A stretch of DNA of 64,000 bases from Cenococcum geophilum 1.58 (taxonomy: Eukaryota; Ascomycota; Dothideomycetes; Gloniales; Gloniaceae). The position numbers and the translations under genes were made by a program. The notes under the pieces were generated by a model. That model saw only the letters and a list, made by a program, of their open reading frames with translations. It searched no databases and was not told the origin of the DNA. The stretch lies in assembly GCA_001692895.1 (NCBI GenBank), contig KV748285.1:164360-228359 (forward strand), given 5' to 3'. Shown in pieces: positions 45,901-59,456 of this stretch; the stretch's first letter is position 1, and every line of letters begins with the position of its first letter.

Positions 45901-48900
45901 TATTATTATATAGGAAGCAATTACCCCATTAAAGTCCTTACAGACTATAATAACCTAGAATACTTTATAACTATAAAGGTATTAAGCGGTTAATAAGCTA
46001 GGTAGGCAGAGGCACTATTATAGTATAATTTTAAGATTACGTACTGCCCAAGAAAGACAAATCCTACTAATAGGTTATTAAAACGTCTAGATTATAAGAT
46101 AGGGAGGATCTAGGACAGTATAGGGGAAATAATCCCTATATTGCAAAATTTGCTTAGGAAGAAAGAAGACTCTTTCCCTAGAACTATAGAATTTCGTGGT
46201 AGGGTAGAGGTCCTGGTAATACAGCTACAAAGTAATATAATTATAGAGCCGTAGGATATAGTTATAGACTAGGTTATAGACCAAGTAGATATTACAAAGT
46301 TAGCGTACCCTAGAATTAGCGAAAATTCTGCGGGATATACTAGAGGTGTTGCGGCACCTTTAACTTAACGGCGCATTAGCTACAAGTTTTTAAATCTAAG
46401 GGGGATAGGCGAGATACCTATCCATAGCATAGCACACTGCATAATGGTAGGAGAATCTGCTAGCACTAATGGTTTAAAACGTCTCATGCCACGCCTTAAG
46501 TCTGTAATAGTGGCAGGCGAAATAGAAGTAAGCAATCTATATAAAACCTTTTTAGATCTTCTTCTTTAAGCTTAATAAAGGGACGCCTTCGCCTCTAGGG
46601 AAAGGTAAAAAGATATAGTAGAGACTAACTTAGCCGGAGTTACTAAAAAGCTATAGCAGTAAGACTAAAGGGTCTATTACGCTTTAAGGGTGCTATATAT
46701 ATCCCAAAGAACTAAGTAATTTAAGACAAAATTTTAAAGGTCTTCTATAATAACCCTCTTAGGGGTCACTATAGTGCCAATAGAACCCTTAAGGCCGTTT
46801 AAAGGAAATACTTTTAGGACGGAATATTTAAAGAGGTTAAGGACTATATATTAAGGTGTAATACATACCAAAGGATATAGATATCCAGGCATCGCCTATA
46901 CGGCGAGTTATTAGTACTTCCTATTCCATAGGGACCCATATTAGAATTAACAATGGATTTTATTATAGGCTTACCCCCTACTAAGATAAGAACTAGAAAG
47001 GTTGCTAACGCTATCCTAGTAATCGTTAACAGGTATATAAAGTTTTTAAAATACTTTACTATTATAATAATAATTACAGCAGTAGAACTGGCAGACCTAT
47101 TTTTAAAACAGTAGCTCTTATTTAGTACGCTAAGGGGAATTATATCTAACAGAGGCACCGTATTTAACAGTATATTTTAGTCTTTATTCTGTCTCTTATT
47201 AAAAATATAGTAAAGGATAAGCACTGCCTTTTACCCGCAAATAGATAGGCAAATAGAGTGTCTAAATGCGTTATTGGAACACTACCTCCACTGCTATATT
47301 AATTATTAACAGGATAATTAGACATTATAGTTAGCTTTAGCGCAGCACATATATAATATAAGCATCCACAGCAGTATAAAAATGACCCCTTATAAAGCAT
47401 TATTTGGGGTAAAAGCAGATAACCCCTAGAACGTTAAGGATATCATTCCTAAAAGAGAGGCACTAGTAGCGTCCAAAAGAATTAAGCAAATAAGAATTCG
47501 TAAAGAGAAACTTAAAAAGCACTTACTAGACGCCTAGGCCATGCAAAAAAGGTACTATAATAAAAAATATATGCTGAAAGAATTCAAGATAGGAGACGAA
47601 GTCTTACTATTTATAAAAAATATCCAAATAAAACGTATTAAGAAGAAGCTGGATTACTAGTAGCTTAGACCCTTTAAGATAGTTAAGAAAACTAAAGGAA
47701 ACTAAGTCTACAAATTGGAATTACCGAAATCTTATTTAATATATCCTATATTTTATATTTCCTTACTAAAGCTATATTAGAGAAGAGATGGTATAGAACC
47801 GCCCCCACCTAGCAAAATTAATAGGGAACTAGAATGGAATATAGAAGATATTCTAGACTAAAGATAGCGCCAAAAGAAGCGCGAATTTTTAGTTTATTAG
47901 GAAGGATACTCCTAGGCGTATAACAGTTAGGAACCTAAGAAGTACCTTCGGCCGGGATATAATACCGTAATTAAAACCTTCCTAAGAACTAAAGGTAAAG
48001 ACTTAGAAATGGTTCCGGATATGCTATAGGTAAAGTAATAGGGAAGACCCTGTAAATTAAAACTATAGGATTAAGTATAGGTATTAAAAACGGAAACGTT
48101 TTACTATTATAATAGGGATTCTAAAATCCTGTAAGAGGAAGCCTATAGGGATCTATAGGAGAACTACTAGGGATACTGTTTAAAGAAGACGCTATACGAG
48201 AAGGAGTAGTAGTACTATAAGAAGTGGCCTTAGGGATTTAGAAAGATCCTCTAGGGATAAAAGGAGAGTATCTAGCCTGGCACTAGAGATACGTAGTAAA
48301 GTTAATAGTACAAAGAGGAGTAAAAGGACAGCCTATAAAGAATTAGAAATTTTAAGAAATTATAAGGCACTTATAGAAACACCACCCATTTATTATATAT
48401 AGGGATTATAGTAGTATACTGCGTTTATATAAATTGTTACTAAAGCTTAGAACAAAGGCATCCCTAAAGTATAAAGTTAATTCCTAATAATAGGGCATTC
48501 TAGAGGCACCCAAGAGGCACTATATAAAGCTATTCTATAAGAAGAAGGAAAGAGCTAAGTAATAACTTAAATACTAGCAGTAGTAACAGGAGCCTCCTCT
48601 TCTATCTTAACGTTATTATTAACAGTATTATCGGCTCCTCTATCCCTAGAAGCATTAGCACTTCTACTAATATTCTTCTTAGAATAACGGGTACTAGAAG
48701 GACCAGCATAGGCAGGAGACTAACGAGGAGAACGTTTATCTTAACGTTTATTACTATCCTTAGTATCCCTAGGTTCCAAATTAGCGTCTAAGCAGGGATT
48801 AGAGAGATGTTGGCTAAAGGAGTTAGTATAGTTCCTAAGCGAGTCACTAGAGAAACTTACCTGGCTAGAGTAGCCCGCGCAAGAATATAAATATTATTAT

Positions 48901-49967
48901 TAATAAGGATAAGCTGTTCGCATATACGCTTCTGGATACTATATATCCGAGAACATTACGTCTCTATAGTAGTGGAAACCCTTATAGAATTAAAGAGTCT
49001 ATAAGTAAGGGAAGACACCTTCTATTCCTACCTATTACTATTAAGATGTTAGCGGAAATCTTAGATAGCGCGTTAGAGCCTATAAGTCTTATACATATAA
49101 ACAGCAGGAATTTAGCATAATTAGCGAAATCTAAAATAGAATAGAATGGGAAATACTAGGACGTAGGTCTTTCTCCTACTACAACAATAGGAGTATTTAG
49201 ATTTGTTTTTACTGGAGTAAGGTATTTTATAAATATGGAAAGGATCCTACGTAAGAGCATAAACATAGCGACAATAGTATTTTAGGGAAACTGCTATAGG
49301 AGCAACAGACGCTGTCTGGGGCGTTACTAGGAGATTAATAATACTACCGCCGGTCTAGGGACCACGAGCTATTATAAGAAAATACTCTAAGAAGTTAGCA
49401 TTGTTATAAGAAGATAAGGTAGGGATCCTATTGCTTATAAACGTGTTATAAGAAGAGAATAAAGCAGCTATAAAAGAATAGCTAGAGATATAGAAGCTAA
49501 AAGCGGAGATATAGAGGAAATAGTCTGCTAAAAGACGAGACGAATAGTATTGTTAATAAAAAGACGCGTAAGAGGTAACAGCTTATAAACTGGAAGAAAA
49601 TTAAAATAAAGACGTTATTATTAGAATCCATTTTAGGTAAATAGGGATAGTAGCTTATAGACGCGTTATATAGAACAACCTCTAGATTAACTTATAACAA
49701 ACTCTTATAATAAGAAAGGTAAATCCCATCCAATTTTTATTATTATTATTTTAGTTCCATTATAAAGGCATTATAAGGAACTATAGTAGGAAAAGAGCAG
49801 AGGAACTAAGGATAAAGTGAGGTTCTACGCTAGTAAAGAACTAGCTATAAGCCGTATTATAGAGTACCTTTCTACTAAGAATTTCCCTAGTAGTTTTAGC
49901 TGGAACTCTATAAAAGCTTAGTAGAGGCGAAGTCTTAAAGGACTAAGACCCTTAAAGGGGAGGCAAT

Positions 49968-50345
49968 TATAACAGAATTCCCTAGAAGGTATATATTAGA
50001 TAAGACAGAAGGAAGTCTTATCTATATTCTAGAAGGAGGTCTCATCTATATTCTAAAAGGAGGTCTTATCTATATTCTATCTACGTCCCAGAAGACACGG
50101 TTAGATAGATAAGGGGTAAAGGGTTTTACTAGCGTTTTAGAAAGATTATATAGGGAGCTAGTTCTCCTCTAGAGAAGAACTAGCAATTAGTCTCTAAATA
50201 GAAGTGGTTAGAAGCATTTGTCCTTTAATATATAAAACTCATTCTACCTTTAACTTACCTTCTATTTACCTTTGACTTACCTTCTACTTACTGGTGATAC
50301 TGTTAATTAGATAATTATACATTCTGGTTAGGCTGGCCTCTTATA
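49968..50345 (+). repeat. 3' LTR of the nested chromovirus
   Basis: 378 bp, begins TATAACAG and ends CTTATA, preceded by a purine tract (aaaggggaggcaat). It has one 24-bp unit fewer than the 5' LTR, which accounts for the length difference. Confidence 0.88.
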
Positions 50346-53221
50346 TTAAGGTAGTTAAAGAGTATATTATTTATATACCGCTAGTATATAGCTAGTCCGT
50401 TAGTTAATCTAAAAGAAAGTACCTTATATTTATACGTTTTGTAATAGATCTAAAATATAGTAAAATCCTTAGACCCGGGGTCTATCCTAATTTAGTAAAA
50501 GGCTTAGCGGATATTAAGCTTTATAAAAACATTAGCTCTACTTATTTAGGTAAGAGTCTTATTAAGTAAGGGCAGTGGGTAGCGGTCCTTGGGGTTATAT
50601 TATTTAGCTTATAGTAGTTAATATAGAAGCGCAGTTCTTTATTTAGCTTTTTAATAAAGAGAATAGGTAAGTTAAAAGGGGCTTAGCTAGGCTCGATAAA
50701 GCCCTTATTTAGGTTATTAATAAGGTACTACTTTATAGCCTATAATTCGGCAATAAACTGTAGGTAGAGAGGGCTAAAGCTAAGGGTACTTCCCTTATCT
50801 TGCTTAATCTCGATCTTATAGTTATATAGTTAGTAGGGTAGAAGCATATTAGACGCTGCCTTAGAGAATATATCCTTAAATTTCCGGTGTTAATTAGGTA
50901 GTATTTATTCCACTAGTTCTTTATCTATAAGCCCGCTTTCCTATTTACTAAGCTTACTTTTCTTTTCCTTAATTATTTAGTTAATTTTGTATAGGCTAGT
51001 CGTAAAGGTAACGGCATTAGGCTGAACTAGGTTCTAGTAAAATCCTATAGCGCTAATATAGTAGACATTAACTGGTGGGAGGTCTATAGGTTTCTTTAGC
51101 GTCTATTAGGCCGTAGTTTGCGGTATAGGGTTTATAGTCTTCCTTAGCTTACGTTTTATTTTCTATAAGTTATCCTTCCTATTTATTAGTTTAGTGTAGC
51201 GTCTAATGTCCCTAGCCTTCCTTTGTGGCTGTATAGGGCCTAGGTTTTTTATTAGGGACTTAGCTAGGCCACTACCAACTTCCTAAGTCTCTGGTGCGGG
51301 TAGTGTAATATAGGTAGTCTAGGGGTGGCGTAATATACAGATCTGTTGCGGATTAAGCTATATATCCTTCTTAAAAGCCTAGTCCCTACGCGTCGCATCG
51401 GCCTAGTAAACGGTGTCTATCTACGGCCGTATAAGGTTTTCTATTATAATACTAATCTCTTTTATAAAGGAAGGCGTTGGGGGTATATTTTTGGGCTAAA
51501 TAAGCTGCCTGTTCCGTATATTAAGCTATAAGTCTAAATAGGCTAGCCATTTTCTCCCTAAGATTATATTATAGCTTCTAAGGTCTGCAATAAGGAAGGG
51601 GACGTTATACTGCCTTCGTCCGTTAACGCGGAGGTGGATTTATAAGATAGTTATAATAGGTGGCCTTATCCGTCCGTTATAACCGCGAATAGGGATTAGT
51701 TTAGGCAGTTCTTTAAGGGGTACATTTAAAAAGTTAGCTAGTTTTATAGCGCACTTTATGTTAATTAAGGTAAAGGTATTTACTCCTAAGTCAGCTAAAG
51801 TAGAGGTTAAAACTTAATATTTATTACAAAATAAAGTATAAGGGATAGTGTAGCTTCTTCTACTAACTAGCCGACCTAGATTAATATGTAATATATCGAT
51901 CCCTTTTAACCCTAGAGAGGAGTCTTCCTTTACGGTTCCTTTTTTTCTAGCTTTATACTATCCTCCTAAATTAACAGGACCTTATTTATCTTTACCTTTG
52001 TTAAGCAGTTCCTTATAGGGTAGCCTATTTAACTATATAAGAAGTAAGCTCCTTAATCGCTAAGGGCTTATATATAGGGGTTACTATATATAGGCCGGGT
52101 GTACACCAGGCCTATAGTAGGGGTAGCTGCGCAGCTAGCTGCCGGGTTAACTATAGGGGTTGCCGATCGTGCTAGGGCACTATAGGCCGTACTCGCAGTA
52201 CTTATAGCCTGGTTTGTAAGGTTTCTAGTTTTTAGCTGATTAGCGCGTGCCTTAATTTAATAGAGGCCTTAGTTAATAGCTAGGCAATAGTCCGTAAGTT
52301 CCTTTAACGTCTATACTATAGTATAAGTTAGTAATACGGCCTACTGTAGGTCCAGGGTAAGCTTATTAAAGAGGTCTAGTAGTAGGTCTTTCTAGGAGAT
52401 CTAGGCCTATCTGGCTAGGTATAGAAAGCGGGTTTAGAAGGCTAAAAAGGTCTCCGTTATTTTTATGTTTAGGCTTTTATAGCTAAGGCGGGCGTTCTAT
52501 ACTTTAAAAGGGTCTTTATAAATAGAAGACAAGTATTTAATTATTTCTTCTTTAGCGATGAAGGGGTCTACTAAGTCTTTAGTGTATTACAGGCATAAAT
52601 ACGTCTAGGTGTCTCCGCTAGTACGGCTGAAAATATAGGCTATTCTGGCTTGGGCGTTAGGGAAGTAGTTTATATTAACTTTAAGCTTATCCCGTAATTA
52701 AAGCTTCTAATTATTAAATATAGGGTTAGTTCTATTTGTAAGTAGCGGGGAATCTACAACCTTTACTAACCGCTTTGGTGCTATATAGGCCTTAATAGGT
52801 CCACTAAGGCGCTAAGATAGGGCCTAAAGGACTATAGCAAGTCTTTAGTTGTTTAATAATGACTTATTATTAGATATAGGGGTATCTCTAGCTTTAAGCA
52901 GCTCTCACAGTCGTTTAATTTTGGTATTAGTAGCCGCAAGCTCCGCCTAAGGGGTTAAAACGTTAATTATTTCTTTGTCTAAAGTATTTAAGGGTCCTAT
53001 AGCTGCTTTACCTGCTACTGTGGTTTATAGCATAGTAGTAGGGGTATTGGGTAATTCTAGGTAATTTCTTTAGGGGTTCTAGTCTGTGTGTGTTTTATAG
53101 GTCCCTTCCTTAGGGTTCTATTCTTTTCTTTTAGGTCCTATCCTTGGGGTTTTATTCTATGTTCTTATAGATATATTTAAGTTCCTTCTTAGGAAGAAAG
53201 AGTAGAGTAAGCTTTAGATAA

Positions 53222-53448
53222 TATTAGCGACTTAGTTAATTGAGGCATAGGCACGGCAAAAGGGACGCGCAAGCCTATATAATTGGATTGTCTATAAACG
53301 AGAATCTAAAGCTAGGGAAAGGAAAGGAGAAGAAAAGTAGCGCCGTTTAATGTTTTATAAGATCTTCGCGTCACGTGACCGCAATATGCGGCAATCTGTG
53401 GCAACTTGCCGGTGCGTAGTTCTGCTAAGTTCTGCTAGTGTTGTAATA
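53222..53448 (-). repeat. LTR (5') of the minus-strand Gypsy element
   Basis: Partner of the LTR at 39647-39873, followed by the gacgc target duplication. Confidence 0.9.
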
Positions 53449-54249
53449 GACGCCTTACGGAATATCTTTCTCCGTTATAACCGCAAAGATACCCTTTTTA
53501 AGTAGTCTATTAATTTCTTTACGTCGTAAGTCCGTAAAAGGGGTTTCCTATACTAGAACTGATATATTTATAGATAGGGGTTATCTTATAGGTATGCCTA
53601 TAGAGGTTAGGTAATTTTCTATTACGGGGTTCTTAGTTATAGGGTGCTTTTAGGGGCGTTCTTAGCTACGCTTTATAGTAGGTTTAGTAGGTTTAGTAAG
53701 TTTATAGGGGACTTTTAGAGTAGGTAGGGGTGCTTCTAGTTCGTCTAGTTTAATATTATAGGTGTTTTTAGACCAAAAATAGGGTTTTATAAACGTGCTT
53801 CTAAAGCTAATTAGTCTGTTAGAAAGTTATATATAGCATATTTCGTCTTTTATAGCTAGTAAATAATAAGGTCTAGTCTAATTGCCGCTCTTACGCCATA
53901 TAAGGACTTTAGAATTAAGCGGGAGGTTATATACTAAGGTTATATTAGGTCCGTTATGGTAGTATAGAGCACTATTAACGGTTTATTTAGCCCGTAATTT
54001 AACTATTTTAGCTATTGCCTTCCGTATTATAGTTGCTTAATCTATAACGGATAGGGTAGAAGGGTCTAGTTTACCTATCCTTAGGTAGGCTCTATAAACT
54101 AAGAGGGTAGGTACTAGTCCATTAGGGCTAGCGGTGTTATTAATGGTTTTTATAGCTATCTATAAAGCTAGTTCCTTTTAGATATCCTTATACTTATTTA
54201 TAATAATCTAGTAAGTTTTTTATTATATTTTTATATCTATTGTATTATA

Positions 54250-56300
54250 CTACGTACAATACTGCGCATGCAGCCTTAGGCTATAGCGCTATAGTTCTAT
54301 ATATATAAATCCTTTCTAGGCAGTTTAATATATACTAGTAACTATATCCTAGTAGTTTATAAACCCCTAAATTAGGAGTTTATAGTTTCCTAGTAAAATA
54401 CTAAGATACTACAACTATTAGGGAATGAGAAAATAGTAAGAAAAACTATAAAAAATCCTAACCCCTGTTACTGTCCTTTTGCAATTTATTTCTGTCCTTT
54501 TACTCTCTAATATCTTTTTAAGAGCCTAGTAGGAGTTGCCTCCTTCTAAAATCCTATCTATTTTATTCTTCTATAGAATCTTCTTTACGTACTAGTTTAG
54601 CAGCTTTAAGAGTCTTATAGTCTTTACTATTAGTAAAGTGTTTTTCTTTACAATTAATGCAAAGAGGGGTGGTATGCTAGTAAGGCTTGCCTGTTATTAT
54701 ATAGGTAGAACAGGAATGGTCTTTAAATAAATATACAGCTGCATAGTATCTGCAGGCCCTAGTAGAGCACCTATCTCCTAAATGGCCAAATTTTTGGCAG
54801 CTCGTACACTGCGTAGTAGGAAAGACTTCGAGGTATTTTACTACCTTAGTAGCTATACCTGCAATTAATATCTCTTTTTACTTAAGGATTTCTTGTCTTT
54901 TTTCTTCGTTCTCTATAGTAAAAACTATANAGCNAAATCTGGTCTNTANATTGTGTCTTTTTNTACTAGATNAGATCTATCTAGGTAGTCCTTGTATCNN
55001 TATAGGATTAAAGGTCTTAATTTCTTCTTTTAGAAGCTTAGAGCCTCCTTTTTCTAAAAAAGGTAGGGTAGGAACCCTATAGGCTATAATTTAAACCCAT
55101 AGTTCTAATTTTTGTTCTCTTTAAAAGGTAAAGCAGTTATGCCAGATTTCCTTATATTTAACTAGGAAATCCGCATTATACTCTTTTATAGTCGTAAGGA
55201 GAATATTTTGTTTTCCTTTAGTTCTAGCTATAGATGCTAAAANAGGTTTTTNTACTTGCAGTTTTNATGCAAATAGTTNATTGACTTTNTTTCGTATAGA
55301 GAAGGTATCTAGAGGTTNGTCCTTTTNGTCTGTAATTAGGACTAGCTTTCTTTCTTATAGCTGCTTTTTCTTACTTCTAGTAGAAGTAGAAGGAGTAGGA
55401 AATAGTAGTGACGAGGAGGGTAGAAAGGACGAAGTAGGGAGGTCCTTCTTTAGCCTCTCTATATAGGTTTCTTTAGTAAGGGCTACCTCCTTACGGAGAG
55501 CTCTTACTTCTTCGACTAGTCCTTCTAGGACATCTTTTATCTTTTCTTTTCCTTTTATAAAGGGATTTTCTCCTACTAGGACACTACGTGTATAGTCCTT
55601 TAGCTATTTAACTTATTCCTTTTTATCTTCTTCTTCTTCTAGCCCTTTATAGGCCTAGGTTAGGCTATCTAGAGCCTTTTATAGATGTTATTCTAAAGAA
55701 AGGGGAGAGAAAGATATACTAGGTATACCAGCCGTAAAAGTCATTAGTTTAGTTGTCTTTTTTACAGGTTTTTAGTTTTCTTTTTCAGTAGAAGACTAAG
55801 GATGTCCTCTTTTTTCTCCTGTCCCAAATAGGCCAGGAGAAGAAGAAGGGCTAGAAAAAGTGAATGTAGATATAGACTTATTATCACTTATTTCTATAAG
55901 AGGTTTCTTTTTAGGCTTACCGGGCCTTGGCATTTTGTGTCTTATAGGGGGGTTTTCCTAGTTTTTACTATCCTTATACCCTTTTTCCTTACTAATCTTA
56001 CTAGAAGATTTCTGGGGAGATTAGGCTAAGAGGTAGTAGAGAAACTAGCCCCTATTTTGTAGTTTTGGTATTAGTAGTAGTAGTAGTAGTTTTAGTGTTC
56101 CTGTCCATGCCTCGCTTATAAGCTAGGGCTACCCTTAAAGAAATTTTTCTATTGGGAAAAAGGGGGTAAAACGATAAATAAACCCACCTCTAGCTCGCTA
56201 GGCAGTAGGAATTAGGTCTTAAAAGTTAGAAAATCGATTGTTTTTAATAGTAAGATGGGTATGCGTAAGTTTTGGAGTGTAGCGCTACCTTTTAGTAAGG
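54250..56300 (-). mobile_element. LINE-like fragment with ORF1 (Gag-like, CCHC knuckles)
   Basis: Inserted in the integrase of the copia-like element; boundaries approximate. On the minus strand the frame from about 56108 runs down to about 54450. It includes a cysteine-rich knuckle at about 54740-54830 (CTSCQKFGHLGDRC) typical of ORF1/Gag of Tad1-type non-LTR elements, and upstream a charged Ser/Pro/Lys-rich segment (MPRPGKPKKKPLIE at about 55933). Several ambiguous bases occur at 54930-55320. No ORF2 is attached on its 3' side, so it is an internally deleted or truncated copy. Confidence 0.6.
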
Positions 56301-56593
56301 TTGTATGTGTAGTAAAGGTGTTTAATAAGCTCTCTATAGAGCTAGGTAAGCTTACTTAACAAGCCTAATAAACTAGTACGCCTTAACTAAAACGGCTTTT
56401 ATTAAAATAGCTATAGCCATAAAGTACTATTAGAATTCCTTGCTAATAAAGTTCCTACTAGTGTTATAGGTAATATACTTAGGGGGTTTAACGTATGTAT
56501 TAATCCAGCAGGTCCGTAAAATGTCCTAAGTATATTTTATAGATATATTTTGCAACTAATAGGCGGCTTAGTAGCGGCTTACCTTGTTAATTA

Positions 56594-59456
56594 ATAATTC
56601 ATTGCTTAACGTCCGATTCGGATCCCTATTGGGCCTACGCGGACTACTCCTTATTTATATATAGGGAGAAAACTCTATTTAAGAAAAATGAGAAAACCCC
56701 GTGATCCATCTCCCCGCCTTTTGGGACTCGCCTACTTAGCGCCTGCGAGTTGCCTATGGTGCTTTACTACCTTACTATTTGACCTTTTTAGGAACCACTG
56801 CTGCCGTAATAAGCCTACGGACGCGCTAGTATTATAAACTATTACTCTACTACTGTAGAGTTACTAGGGGGTACCTACTACTTGCCCCCTTGCCTTCTAT
56901 TACTATTTCCCTTATAACCCGGAACTGATTTAGCATATTTTAACTAATAAGCCACTAGGTAACCGCCTTAAGGCCTTTTTATATTAAAAGTAGTGTATTA
57001 TAGTTCTCTATGCCAGCTGCTAAGAGCATTATTTCTTAATTGGTGCGTAGGGGGCATAGCAGTATTACGTATTTTGGTGTTTATCTTAGCTAGCTATATT
57101 CACATCTTAGGCTACCTACTAGGATACCTACCTAGTAAAGCCAATCTTTTAGTCCTATTATTCCTATTCTTAAGAGTATTACTATTATATTTTCTACCTT
57201 TATTAGGCCTTCTTAGAGCCCTTAGGTATTTACCCCCTATAGCGTTAACTATGCTATAGCTTAGGTTTGTCTTGCCTAAGTTAGCCTCTATACCTTTAAC
57301 TCCTATTCGCCTCTCTAGCGTTAGTCTAACCAGTATTATATTACGGTAGATGGTTTCCTGGCGTTCTTATATATTCTACTTTAGCTCCTTTCTCTATCTT
57401 ACTATTGTCTTTACTAACCTCTTACGCGTCTCCCTTCCTTCTTTATATAGGCCTGGGCCCTAAAGCGGCACTATTTTTCTTCTGCTTTCTTTACCTGTTT
57501 CTCTAATATCTCTTCCCTACTTTAGGGTTATTAGTTTGTTTTCCTATGGGGCACCTTAGGGTCCCTTTATAGTTTACTTAGGCGTGTTTTAATGTACTTT
57601 ATAATATTAGAGTTATATTTATTTTGCGTCTTTTATATTGCAGCGGCTTTAATATATAACTATAGGGGGGGAATATTGGATTCCTTCTTAAGCAGTACTA
57701 TGGCCGTTCGCTTATACCCGCCTATAATACTCTAAAGGTAGGCTGTTTAGACCTTTTAAAGTGGTTTAAGGAGTAATTTAGGGGGGCCCTTTTTAGTTTC
57801 TCTAATGGCCCAAATACTGGATTTATATGTTATAGTTGGCTAAACGACTGCTATATATAGTAGGCGTGACCTCTAAAAGCATAGACCCTATATAGAGTTA
57901 ACAATCCTAGATAAAGCGATGAACTATGCTTAGCCTTTATAGGCCGCTTGTGCCGTATATGCGCTCTATTAGAGCTTGCTATCTACCCATACTCCTAATA
58001 CCCTTAGGCCCTAAACTGGTTAACCCCTAAAGCCTTAGATATAAATTATATGCTAGAGATCTATAGATTGGTTGCGTTTTCTTGTAAAATAGATTAGCTA
58101 GTATTTCTCTAGTAAGAATTAGACTCTATAATGTTTTGCCTATTCTATATAAGTGTTATAGGCTTTCTCTAGTGTTCTATAATTCTCTGCGGCTGTTGGC
58201 CCGTATATAATTAGGTTTGTGTTATTAATAAAGCCTATTTTTTGGGTTGCCCCTTCCTTAAAGGAGTTAAGTAGGTTGCTTATAAAGAAAAGGAAGAGTA
58301 TAGGCAAGAGGGGTAATCCTTATGGTATTTCTGTTGTAACTGCGATAGGGGGGCTCTGGTATCCGCTGAAGACCAGTAATATTTCTTTCTGGCCTATAAA
58401 CCCTTGGATAAATTGTATAATCTATTCTGGGAAGCCCTTTGCCCTAAGGATATGTAGGAGACGCTTGTGGGGTATATTGTTATAGGCATTACTAATATCT
58501 AGGCTAAGTATTAATACTATAAAGTTCTTTCGCATCGCCTATGTAGATTTAATAGTGGCAGCGAGTAGCGTAAGTGCTGATAGTGTTAAGCGGTTCTTTC
58601 TTGCCCCTATTTAGCTTTATGGTAGTAGGGCGTGTTCCTCTACCGTATCTGCTATACGTTCCGCTATTACCCTTTCTAAGATCTTACTAAGGGTGTTTTC
58701 TAAGGCAATAGGGCAGTAGCTTCCTAGGATTAAGTAATCTGCTTTGCCTTCTTTTTGTAGAATAACCGTTGTTATAGATCTTCCGAGTCGCAGGTAGTAG
58801 CCTATAGTAAAGCATACTCTGGCTATATTTATAAGCTAAGGTGCTGTAAGTGGCCTATAGGTTTTTAGGGCTTTATTTAGAATCCTATCTGGTCCTAGTG
58901 CTATATTATTTAAAAGGCGGCTAATAGTTCTAGCCATTTCCTCTATTGTTATGTCGCTGTTAACCCGTAGGCGAGTTACTGGTGTTTTGCCTGTGATATT
59001 ACTAAGGTCTACTAAAGCTGGTTAGGGGAAGAACCTTTCTATAAGGATCTTTGCCTTCTTATTGTTGTTATTTATGGCCTGTGATTCTCCTGCTCTTTAT
59101 AGGGGTGGTAGGTGTAGGTCTTCTGCTAGGCGCCCTGCTTTTTTCTTTACCTATTTTGCTATAGCCTAAAGGCCCTTGTTATGGGGGAGGCTTAGGTTAG
59201 AAGTATGCTTATTTATAAACCGTCTCTAGTTATTCCTTGCTTCTTTTTTTTAGGGTATTCTTTAGCTGGTTTTTTGTGTTTTTGTATCGTCTCTTGTCTT
59301 TAGGGTTGTGGCTGCTTATATATTTCCTTCTTGCTTGTCGTTAGCTAGTAACTAGAACTGCGCATTGTGTGGACCATGCGTGTCGCGTATAGGGGCCTGG
59401 TTTTGAGATCGGGCAGTGCTCTTCTAGCCCATTTTTAATCGCTGCCTGGATCCTTT
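56594..59456 (-). mobile_element. 5'-truncated LINE (Tad1-like), ORF2 reverse transcriptase relic
   Basis: Bounded by a 16-bp target duplication (cttaccttgttaatta at 56578-56593 and 59457-59472). The minus-strand 3' end at 56594 starts with an A-rich tail. Reverse transcriptase motifs on the minus strand: SLDISNAYNNIPHKRLL (about 58460-58510), LPILFLFFISNLLN (about 58270-58310) and FINNTNLIIYGPT, the FADD-type box, at about 58190-58240. No endonuclease domain or ORF1, so it is 5'-truncated as is common for target-primed insertion. RIP-mutated. Confidence 0.82.

Larger units (their letters stand above)
42533..50345 (+). mobile_element. chromodomain Ty3/Gypsy retrotransposon (chromovirus), RIP-mutated, nested
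   Basis: 7813 bp with the target duplication ttaag (42528-42532 and 50346-50350). Plus-strand relics in Gypsy order: zinc knuckle at 44051-44092 (CYNYGKKSHISRFC, one cysteine already lost), protease DSGA at 44257-44268, reverse transcriptase (YIDYRALNKI at about 44980, YLNNIIVYS at 45271-45300), RNase H (LKTDISGFALGAI at about 45730), integrase (MDFIIGLPPT at about 46952; PQIDRQIECLN at about 47240) and a chromodomain (REFLVYWEGYS) at about 47826-47945. The stretch 48000-49960 is long for a 3' region and I could not assign it. Every domain has in-frame TAG/TAA, so it is not active. Confidence 0.85.
39647..53448 (-). mobile_element. Ty3/Gypsy-like LTR retrotransposon, RIP-mutated, interrupted
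   Basis: Bounded by two 227-bp LTRs and the 5-bp duplication gacgc (39642-39646 and 53449-53453). On the minus strand the 3' LTR begins TGTTACAGC and is preceded by a purine-rich tract (ggagggggggtaa, 39874-39890), which fixes orientation. Internal sequence 39874-42527 and 50351-53221 carries reverse transcriptase relics on the minus strand: KDRYPLPLL near 50580, and TAYLDNIT, corresponding to the YxDD box, at 42490-42525. RNase H and integrase relics lie further left. Without the inner element it would be about 6.0 kb. It sits inside the copia-like element at the start of its reverse transcriptase. Confidence 0.85.

Noticed and set aside
56993..57259. 88-codon hydrophobic plus-strand frame, repeated at 62161
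   Set aside because: It is the antisense of a LINE relic present twice, not a membrane protein gene.
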